A DNA stretch of 32,447 nt, taken from DASRCB01 sp035653295. Its GTDB lineage: Bacteria > Acidobacteriota > Terriglobia > Bryobacterales > Bryobacteraceae. Where the stretch lies: NCBI GenBank assembly GCA_035653295.1, contig DASRCB010000354.1:1-32447 (forward strand), given 5' to 3'. The position numbers were made by a program, and so were the translations under genes. Below, piece after piece: positions 27,501 through 32,447 of this stretch. Every line of letters begins with the position of its first letter. Position 1 is the stretch's first letter. Below the pieces are notes generated by a model. That model worked only from the letters and a program-made list of their open reading frames with translations, made no database searches and was not told the origin of the DNA.

Positions 27501-27524
27501 TGCGCAGTATCGCGCGGATTTCAT
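24507..27524 (-). CDS. Beta-propeller two-component sensor kinase
   Basis: This membrane histidine kinase has 1005 residues. A signal sequence (about 1-21) precedes some 640 periplasmic residues with repeats such as G-D-I-W-G-T-T and G-I-L-W-L-G-T, the Reg_prop type that build two beta propellers. A Y_Y_Y-like beta domain (about 670-750) follows, then a membrane helix near 759-777. The kinase core is of the HisKA_3 type: H801 in D-L-H-D-D-I-G-A-S-L, the N box around 907, and the G box D-D-G-R-G-F near 935-940. This is the extracellular layout of hybrid two-component systems, but without a fused receiver or DNA-binding domain; those are in the separate regulator gene downstream. Confidence 0.94.
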   Translation of the reverse strand: MKSARYCAWLAAMLVAVCASARQLPVRVLSMAEGLPRNAVACIVPGPAGMMWLCTSEGLAQYDGYQFRTFGPEHGLPSRVAIHLVPSKAGGYWLVTDRGVCRLYPSARIGEPCPLLSVDVLEGEFGFVFESRRGAVWVATTRALYTVSADGRRLLRTGFQLPAHEEIQSLADGASGAVLVGTDTALYEWTRAGRRTLSPPAAGIGIRDMQRAPSGDLLLATSRGLCAMQTDGAAFRRIDIPRMNVAHQLLHRHSGAIWVSGDAGICRLAFGERGEIGAAECLDEHDGLPFNILFLTEDEQGDIWGTTESAGIFRLADTGAVLYQNSDELGDARVASIFEDRLGRLCAMTGENGVPALRIRNGDSFVRAAIPLPEGIRPESRSLNQIVLQDRDRSWWLATSSGVLRFPSSARAEDLVRSGAPTLYGVNSPAACSEALVLFEDSDGAVWTSCGGEHGTLARWQRNSWRVWRAGDGWPADAEANVIREASPGILWLGTNDSAVRFRNSRFDVFPLNLGPRPPIVRDLLVDRKGSLWVATQREGLLRCDNPNDARPVFHAYTVRDGMSSNSVRSLVEDEDGFIYAGTVRGVDRIDPAAPFDGEHIRHLTSADGLPDGDHTCAFRDSRGHLWFGTLRGLAEFEPAKTVMASHPDVRLTGLRVRGQDVALPWEGAASMSLDLAANRNQVEIEYTSVDLRSVASLRYQYRLEGVDSRWSAPSTQRVVNLATLPPGRMRFEVRAIGPDGQPGAPATLDLRLEAALWRRWWFLAGLALMVAGVATAAHRRRVHHLLAIERLRTSIATDLHDDIGASLTQISILSELARRGAAPQVLSEIAGMARGVVEEMSDIVWAVNPRHDHADALAHRMRRFASDTLGGADIDARFDTHRLPPESIIPLEARRPLYLVFKEAVNNVARHSGAEHAAIRLELAHGALALTVEDDGRGFETEKTYTGEGLISIARRMKSLGGTARWECNNGGGTRFTATLPLHSGTFRAPWLRLWRGWNGRQTK

Positions 27525-27558
27525 CCGTGGGAACTACGATAACAACAATGACCGTGGG

Positions 27559-27643
27559 GCAGGTCTCCAGACCTGCGGCGGACGTCCACGTCCGCCTGGC
27601 CGGCGAACGGTAGAGCCCGCGGAGGCGGGCGTGGACACCCGCC
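27559..27643. repeat. Array of adjacent intergenic palindromes
   Basis: The 143-base gap between the permease stop (27668) and the sensor kinase start (27524) holds a chain of perfect stems. First is GCAGGTCT-CC-AGACCTGC (27559-27576). Directly after it is GGCGGACGT-CC-ACGTCCGCC (27577-27596). Then GCCCGC-GGAG-GCGGGC (27615-27630) follows, whose right arm can instead pair with CCCGCC (27638-27643) around a GTGGAC loop. The first two share a CC loop. This looks like a composite repeat family member and not a simple terminator, since no T-run follows on either strand. Confidence 0.65.
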
Positions 27644-27667
27644 GTGAATCTGCAATCCTGCCGCCGC

Positions 27668-28921
27668 TTACTCGTATTGCAGCGCCACCACCGGATCCAG
27701 CCGCGCCGCTTTGGTGGCCGGCCACGTTCCGAAGAACAGGCCCACGCCCACACTCACCATCACGCCCAGCGCGGCGGCCCACAGGGGAACCGAGGTCGGA
27801 AGATTCGGGAACGCCAGGCGGAAGCCGAGAGAGATCAGATAACCGAGCGTCATCCCTAGCAGGCCGCCCAGGCCGGTCAGCACCACCGCTTCCGTCAGGA
27901 ACTGAACCACAATGTCGATCCTGCGAGCCCCCACGGCTTTGCGGATTCCGATCTCGCGCGTGCGCTCCGTCACGGAAACGAGCATGATGTTCATCACACC
28001 GATGCCGCCCACCAGCAACCCAATGGAGCTGAGCACCACCATCACCAGCGCCACCGTGCTCATGATCCGCTGAAAGTCCTCCAGCATCTGGCTTCCGGTT
28101 GACAGCCAGAAATCGTCCGGCTTGTTCGGAGGAGTTTTGCGGACCTGCCGCAGCACGGCCTGACATTCATCCATCGCCCGGTCCACCGTGCCCGGCTTCG
28201 CGATGATCACGAACATGATCTGTTTGGCGGTGGGGAACATCTTGCGCATGCTCCAGAAGGGGACCATAACGCGGCGGTCCTCCTGGCCAGGGAAAGAGGC
28301 GGCCATGTGCGCCATCACCCCTACGATGCGCAGCTCGTGGCCATTCACCTGGATGGTCTTGCCGACCGGATCGCCGACCTGGAACAGGGCCTTGTAGACA
28401 TGCTCGCCGATGACCACCACCGGCTGCCGCCTGCGGCCCTCTTCGTCGGTGAAGAAGCGGCCGTAGAGCATGTGGTCGGCCCCACCCTCGGCATAGCCTT
28501 CCTCCGTCCCGGCGAACTCGATGTTGTAGATGTCCTTGTTGCGGTAAACGGCGCGATCCACCCAGCCGCCGCGGCCGAACGTATTGGGGCTGAACAGGTA
28601 GGGAGCAATGTGCAGAATCGAGGGGCAGCGCTGCGCCAGAACCTGCGCGTCTTCCCAGGTGAATGGCTTCCGTTTCCACTCCTCGGAACTGATGTCGCCG
28701 CGGAAGCCGATGTTGAACTGGAAGCCGAAGATCGTGTCCGGACCGAAGCTCTTTGTAATACCCGCGATCGCGCCGTTCACCCCGGTGATAATCGAGCCTA
28801 CGGCGATCACCGCGCCCGTGCCGATGATGACGCCCAGCACGGTAAGCAGGCTGCGCATCTTGTGCTCGCGCACGGTGGCAATGGCCATGCCGGCGGACGA
28901 CTTTACCTCGGAGAGCCTCAT
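27668..28921 (-). CDS. MacB-like ABC transporter permease
   Basis: This encodes 417 residues with the MacB plan: an N-terminal membrane helix (about 23-45), a large periplasmic MacB_PCD domain, and a C-terminal FtsX domain with three membrane helices. The conserved segment G-I-G-V-M-N-I-M-L-V-S-V-T-E-R-T and the following E-I-G-I-R-K-A-V-G-A mark the FtsX coupling region. The ATG at 28921 overlaps the upstream permease's TGA by 4 bases (ATGA); the open frame extends further upstream but inside that gene. No ATPase gene is adjacent, so it would need an ATPase encoded elsewhere. Substrate unknown; relatives move peptides, lipoproteins or antibiotics. Confidence 0.92.
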   Translation of the reverse strand: MRLSEVKSSAGMAIATVREHKMRSLLTVLGVIIGTGAVIAVGSIITGVNGAIAGITKSFGPDTIFGFQFNIGFRGDISSEEWKRKPFTWEDAQVLAQRCPSILHIAPYLFSPNTFGRGGWVDRAVYRNKDIYNIEFAGTEEGYAEGGADHMLYGRFFTDEEGRRRQPVVVIGEHVYKALFQVGDPVGKTIQVNGHELRIVGVMAHMAASFPGQEDRRVMVPFWSMRKMFPTAKQIMFVIIAKPGTVDRAMDECQAVLRQVRKTPPNKPDDFWLSTGSQMLEDFQRIMSTVALVMVVLSSIGLLVGGIGVMNIMLVSVTERTREIGIRKAVGARRIDIVVQFLTEAVVLTGLGGLLGMTLGYLISLGFRLAFPNLPTSVPLWAAALGVMVSVGVGLFFGTWPATKAARLDPVVALQYE

Positions 28922-30159
28922 CTTTCCCACCTCAGGGCCACGATCGGGTCGAGCGACGCGGCGCGCTTCGCCGGGTACACGCCGAAGAAGAGGCCGACCA
29001 TGGCGGCCAGTCCAACGCCCACGATAACCGCCGACGGCGGCACGGCCATGGGCATGGGAGTAGCCACGCGCACCAGCACGGCGATGCACCACGCCACCAT
29101 GGTTCCGATCGCCCCTCCGGAGGCCGACAGCAGAGAGGACTCGATCAGGAACTGCCGCAGAATGTCGCCACGCGTGGCGCCGGTGGCCTTGCGAATGCCG
29201 ATCTCGTAGGTCCGCTCCGTGACCACCGCCAGCATGATATTCATCACCACCACCCCGCCCACGACCATGAACACCGACACAATGCCGATAGCCATAGTCG
29301 AAAGGACCCCGGTCAGGCGGTCCCACAACCCCGTCAGCGACTCGGAGGCGAGCAGCCCGAAGTTGTCTTCCTGGTTGGGCCGCAGCCGCCGCCACGCCCG
29401 CATGAGCGCACGCACTTCATCCTGGGCCTCCGTAAGGCGGGAGTGGTCGAGCGCGAGCGCCGAGTACCCCAGCTCGGGCCGGAATCCGTACGTCTTGAAG
29501 TAGGTGTTGATGGGGATGATCACAAAGTTGTCGCGTGAAAATCCGAACACCGACCCACGTTTTGCCGCCACGCCGACCACCTGGTATGGTTTTCCGCCGG
29601 CCATAACGGTCTTGCCGACAGCATCCGCGCCGGCGAAAAACTTTTCGTCGAGGTCGCTTCCGATCACCGCCACCTCGAGCCGTTTTCTGTCGTCCAGCTC
29701 CGTGATGAATCGGCCATGCGCGATCTGGATATTGGAGATGACGCCCACGTTCGGAGTCATGCCCATCAGGTCAACGGCGTCGACGTCATGCCCGCGGTAA
29801 CGAACCGAGATTCTCTGATCGGCCTCCATGCCCACCTCGCGGGTCAGCGTCAGGTGGTCCTTCAGGAAGTGGTACTCATCGGCGGTCAGCTTCGGGTTTT
29901 TTCGCTCCAGTTCCAGCAGTTTCTTCGGGTCGAAATCCCCCAGCATGGGGATGCGCTGCACCTGAAATCCGTCGGTGCCCATGTCGGACACCTTTTCGGC
30001 GATGTAGACATCCATGCCATGGACCATGGACATGACCACGATGAGGGTGGCCGTCGCCAGGATGATGCCCAGCAGAGTCAGAAAGCTGCGCAGCTTGCCG
30101 GAATTCAGCGAACTCACTGCTACCGACAAGGCTTCTGCGTATGCGGCCACACCATCCAT
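28918..30159 (-). CDS. MacB-like ABC transporter permease
   Basis: This encodes 413 residues, a paralog of the following permease: a membrane helix near residues 26-46, a periplasmic domain, and three C-terminal helices with G-G-V-V-V-M-N-I-M-L-A-V-V-T-E-R-T and E-I-G-I-R-K-A-T-G-A. The ATG at 30159 is preferred, as it gives the length of its partner and starts like it; the frame extends to an ATG at 30222, and the extra 21 residues are not typical. It is the first gene of the operon: permease, permease, and possibly the sensor kinase and regulator further on. The two permeases probably form a heterodimer. Confidence 0.9.
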   Translation of the reverse strand: MDGVAAYAEALSVAVSSLNSGKLRSFLTLLGIILATATLIVVMSMVHGMDVYIAEKVSDMGTDGFQVQRIPMLGDFDPKKLLELERKNPKLTADEYHFLKDHLTLTREVGMEADQRISVRYRGHDVDAVDLMGMTPNVGVISNIQIAHGRFITELDDRKRLEVAVIGSDLDEKFFAGADAVGKTVMAGGKPYQVVGVAAKRGSVFGFSRDNFVIIPINTYFKTYGFRPELGYSALALDHSRLTEAQDEVRALMRAWRRLRPNQEDNFGLLASESLTGLWDRLTGVLSTMAIGIVSVFMVVGGVVVMNIMLAVVTERTYEIGIRKATGATRGDILRQFLIESSLLSASGGAIGTMVAWCIAVLVRVATPMPMAVPPSAVIVGVGLAAMVGLFFGVYPAKRAASLDPIVALRWER

Positions 30160-30189
30160 GAAGTTTTCCCGCGCAGGCGCAGTTCCAAT

Positions 30190-30232
30190 GCGCTTTGTTA
30201 AACAAGCATACGCCTCGCGCACGCGCTTTGTT
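30190..30232. promoter_or_regulatory. Direct repeat upstream of the permease operon
   Basis: GCGCTTTGTT occurs at 30190-30199 and again at 30223-30232, 33 bases apart (about three helical turns). The first copy runs into TTGTTAAACAA, a near-palindrome. This would suit binding of a regulator dimer on one face of the DNA upstream of the permease start at 30159. If the permease instead starts at 30222, the first copy would lie in coding sequence. Confidence 0.3.
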
Positions 30233-30291
30233 CGCCTGTAATGGCCTCAAAACTGCCCTCTGCTGTCGCGGATGCTGCTACCCGACCAACG

Positions 30292-30309
30292 CTGCGGGAT
30301 ATCCCGCAG
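30292..30309. promoter_or_regulatory. Perfect 18-base palindrome in the divergent gap
   Basis: CTGCGGGATATCCCGCAG is a perfect, uninterrupted palindrome midway between the permease operon (-) and ccmE (+). Its size and lack of a loop suit a dimeric repressor operator better than an RNA hairpin. Whether it controls ccmEF, the permeases or both cannot be told. Confidence 0.45.
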
Positions 30310-30373
30310 GGGACAACACAGCGGGAGCAATCTGTTTACGAATTGCGTGAAATCCCCCACTGCTCTGACGGGG

Positions 30374-30379
30374 TATACT
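30374..30379 (+). promoter_or_regulatory. -10 box of ccmE
   Basis: TATACT (30374-30379) lies 19 bases before the ccmE ATG, with a good ribosome binding site, CAGGAG, between them (30388-30393). No -35 box is visible at normal spacing, so an activator may be needed, or this is a chance match. Confidence 0.4.
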
Positions 30380-30398
30380 TTTAGTTTCAGGAGAAACC

Positions 30399-30827
30399 AT
30401 GCGCACGTACGCGAAGTTTGCCGTGCTGGTGGTCGCCATCGTTGGTGTGCTCGTCTGGCTCGCGAAGAGCGGCATCAGCGAAAGTAAGACCTACTACAAA
30501 ACCATCAGTGAGCTGGACGCCATGGGCGCTCGCGCCAAAGGAGAGCGCATTCGCGTAGGTGGCGACGTCGTTCCCGGCAGCATCGAGCGCACGGGCAACG
30601 AGGTCCACTTCACACTCAAGCAGGATGCCCGCCGCCTGAACGTCGTCTACAACGGCGTCGATCCTCTGCCGGACACGTTCAAGGATGGGTCGCAGGCTCT
30701 CGCGGATGGCCGACTGGGCGACGACGGCGCATTCCATGCCAACAAGATCCAGGCCAAGTGCGCTTCCAAATACCAGGCAAAACCAGTCCAGAACAAGCAG
30801 GCGCTCGAAAACCGCGCCGGCCTGTAA
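30399..30827 (+). CDS. ccmE: CcmE heme chaperone, Cys variant
   Basis: This 142-residue, membrane-anchored periplasmic heme chaperone of cytochrome c maturation System I carries heme from CcmC to CcmF. The N-terminal helix (about 5-22) is the anchor, followed by the OB-fold beta barrel, with R-V-G-G-D-V-V-P-G near 52-60 and L-N-V-V-Y-N-G near 80-86. The heme-binding motif H-x3-Y of classical CcmE is here C121-A-S-K-Y125, that is, C-x3-Y, preceded by A-F-H-A-N-K-I-Q-A-K. This is the variant described for archaea and some bacteria, which goes with loss of CcmH. The start ATG follows CAGGAG. The ccmF gene begins 26 bases after the stop. Confidence 0.93.
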   Translation: MRTYAKFAVLVVAIVGVLVWLAKSGISESKTYYKTISELDAMGARAKGERIRVGGDVVPGSIERTGNEVHFTLKQDARRLNVVYNGVDPLPDTFKDGSQALADGRLGDDGAFHANKIQAKCASKYQAKPVQNKQALENRAGL

Positions 30828-30853
30828 AGCGCTGAGCTGAAAGGGAGTTCTTC

Positions 30854-32447
30854 ATGGAGAATATCGGCGCGCTCGCAGTCCTGCTGGCTTTCTGCCTCGC
30901 CGTTTACTCGGCCGTTGCCTCCGTGGTCGGCAAGCTGCGGTCCCGCGCCGCGCTGGCGGTGAGCGCGCAACGCGCGGTTTATGCGGTCTGGGCGATGCTG
31001 ACCCTCGCCTCCGCCTGCCTGGTGTATTCCCTCATCGCCGGGGACTACCGCATGGCCTACGTCGCCGAGCACACCAACCTGGCCATGCCCACCATCTATA
31101 AGTTCACCGCGTGGTGGGGCGGACAGGAAGGCTCGCTGTTGCTCTGGTCCTGGCTCCTTTCCACCTATTCCGCCGTGGTGATATGGACCAGCGGGCGCAA
31201 GTTCCGCGAGACCATGCCCTGGATCACCTTCGTGCTCATGGTCACGGAGACGTTCTTCCTCTTTCTCATCACCTTCCTTCTGAGCCCGTTCAAGGTGCTG
31301 GCGGCCGGCCGTGGAATCACCGATGTCGGCGACGGACAGGGGCTCAACCCGCTGCTCCAGTACCCCAGCATGGCCATCCATCCGCCCATGCTCTATCTCG
31401 GCTATGTCGGATTCACGGTGCCCTTCGCCTTCGCCATCGGATCGCTGATCGCGAAGCAAAAAGGCGAGGCCTGGATCCATACCACCCGGCGCTGGACCAT
31501 CATCACCTGGCTGTTCCAGACCACCGGCATCATGCTCGGCATGGGCTGGGCCTACGCCGTGCTCGGGTGGGGCGGCTACTGGGGCTGGGACCCGGTGGAA
31601 AACGCTTCGCTGCTCCCCTGGATCAGCGCGACCGCCTTCCTGCACTCCGTGATGATGCAGGAGAAGAAGGGCATGATGAAGGTCTGGAACATGGTGCTGG
31701 TCTCAGCCAGCTTCTTCCTGGCCATCTTCGGCACCATGCTCACCCGCTCCGGCGTCGTGCAGTCGGTGCACGCCTTCGCCCAGAGCAAAATTGGGAATTA
31801 CTTCGTCGTGTTCCTGGCTGTCGGTATCGCCGCGGTGGCCTGGCTGATTCTCGATCGCCTGAACTTCCTGAAGAGCGAGGCGCGGCTGGAAAGCGTGGTC
31901 TCGCGCGAATCCAGTTTCCTGTTCAACAACCTGATCCTGCTCGCCAGCTGTTTCGCGGTGCTGTGGGGCACGCTCTTTCCGGTCATTTCCGAAGCGATCA
32001 CCGGCGACAAGATCAGCGTCGACAAGCCTTTCTACAACAAGATCATGATTCCCATCGGCCTGGGACTCATGTTCCTCACCGGCGTCGGCCCGCTCATCGC
32101 GTGGCGGCGCAGCTCTTTGGAGAGCCTGCGTCGCGCGTTCCAGTGGCCGGCGATTGCGGCCGTCGCCGTAATGGGCGCGCTCGCTGCCGCGGGCATGCAC
32201 GCCGAGCCGTATGCAGTGGTTTCGTTCGGGATGTGCCTGTTCGTCGCCATCACCATCGGAATGGAGTTCTTCAAGGGCGCCATGGCTATCCGCTCGAAGG
32301 ATGGCAAAAGCCTGATTCCGGCCATGGTGGAGCTGACCCACCGCAATACGCGGCGCTATGGCGGCTACATCGTGCACATGGGCATCGTGCTCATGTTCAT
32401 CGGCTTCACCGGCGCGGCCTTCAACAAGGACATCACGACCCAGGTCC
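30854..32447 (+). CDS. ccmF: CcmF cytochrome c heme lyase subunit (3' end cut off)
   Basis: The gene runs off the window: 531 codons are present of the roughly 640-660 expected. CcmF is a multi-pass inner-membrane protein that, with its partners, reduces CcmE-bound heme and attaches it to apocytochrome c. The heme-handling WWD domain is visible as W239-G-G-Y-W-G-W-D-P-V-E-N, followed by A-S-L-L-P-W; upstream are K-F-T-A-W-W-G-G-Q-E-G-S and a P-P-M-L-Y-L-G-Y segment. A C-terminal H-M-G-I-V-L-M-F-I-G helix lies near the window end. The ATG at 30854 follows AAGGGAG (30841-30847). It belongs to the ccmEF operon; later genes such as ccmH or ccmG would lie beyond the window. Confidence 0.96.
   Translation, partial: MENIGALAVLLAFCLAVYSAVASVVGKLRSRAALAVSAQRAVYAVWAMLTLASACLVYSLIAGDYRMAYVAEHTNLAMPTIYKFTAWWGGQEGSLLLWSWLLSTYSAVVIWTSGRKFRETMPWITFVLMVTETFFLFLITFLLSPFKVLAAGRGITDVGDGQGLNPLLQYPSMAIHPPMLYLGYVGFTVPFAFAIGSLIAKQKGEAWIHTTRRWTIITWLFQTTGIMLGMGWAYAVLGWGGYWGWDPVENASLLPWISATAFLHSVMMQEKKGMMKVWNMVLVSASFFLAIFGTMLTRSGVVQSVHAFAQSKIGNYFVVFLAVGIAAVAWLILDRLNFLKSEARLESVVSRESSFLFNNLILLASCFAVLWGTLFPVISEAITGDKISVDKPFYNKIMIPIGLGLMFLTGVGPLIAWRRSSLESLRRAFQWPAIAAVAVMGALAAAGMHAEPYAVVSFGMCLFVAITIGMEFFKGAMAIRSKDGKSLIPAMVELTHRNTRRYGGYIVHMGIVLMFIGFTGAAFNKDITTQV

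Noticed and set aside
30647..31645. 332-residue minus-strand open frame
   Set aside because: It is the shadow of ccmE and ccmF, which have clear motifs; its composition (Gly, His, Glu, Arg) is that of an antisense frame.

Overview
The window looks like chromosome from a high-GC soil acidobacterium of the Solibacter/Bryobacter type. The evidence is a TIGR03437-type C-terminal domain (named from Solibacter usitatus) on the 12105-14006 protein, a secreted protein of a style I recognise from acidobacterial genomes, a pair of MacB-like permeases with no ATPase beside them, and many secreted proteins with short signal peptides. This assignment is inference from gene content; there is no rRNA or phylogenetic marker search behind it. 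I see no insertion sequence, prophage, CRISPR array or plasmid feature.

Layout, left to right. (1) 49-2462 (+): a tight operon of a small secreted protein, a SIS-domain sugar-phosphate-binding protein and a Gfo/Idh/MocA oxidoreductase. (2) 2476-5579 (-): gltX and glnS, coupled by an ATGA overlap, so the organism makes Gln-tRNA directly. (3) 5879-9095: a small Cys-containing protein, a secreted acidobacterial protein, a subtilisin-like protease with a C-terminal run of V-L-W-G-S repeats, and a tRNA-Arg(CCG). (4) 9133-15017: a secreted thioredoxin-like protein, a secreted HExxH gluzincin-like protein, an unrecognised protein with an HExxE motif, a TIGR03437 protein, then an operon (-) of STAS protein, esterase and zinc-less medium-chain dehydrogenase reaching to 16540. 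(5) 16690-20610: a DUF4097-type envelope protein, a 78-residue small protein, and a proteostasis cluster (-) hsp20, htpX and an RlmI-like 23S rRNA methyltransferase, the last two joined by a GTGA overlap. (6) 20854-23743 (+): feoA-feoB ferrous iron import, then a small secreted protein. (7) 23750-30159 (-): two MacB-like permeases, a palindrome-rich gap, a 1005-residue beta-propeller sensor kinase and a LuxR-type response regulator. (8) 30399-end (+): ccmE and the start of ccmF, cytochrome c maturation System I, cut by the window edge.

Most notable: the CcmE has Cys where the classical protein has its heme-binding His (C-x3-Y instead of H-x3-Y), the signature of the variant System I. Other points are the W-G-S repeat tail of the subtilase, the HExxE protein, the unfused orphan permease pair next to a two-component system, and several well-formed intergenic palindromes (16583-16659, 27559-27643, 30292-30309, 7132-7152) that no gene explains. 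No completely new multi-gene system is evident; the strongest candidates for under-described biology are the orphan permease/sensor cluster and the palindrome families.
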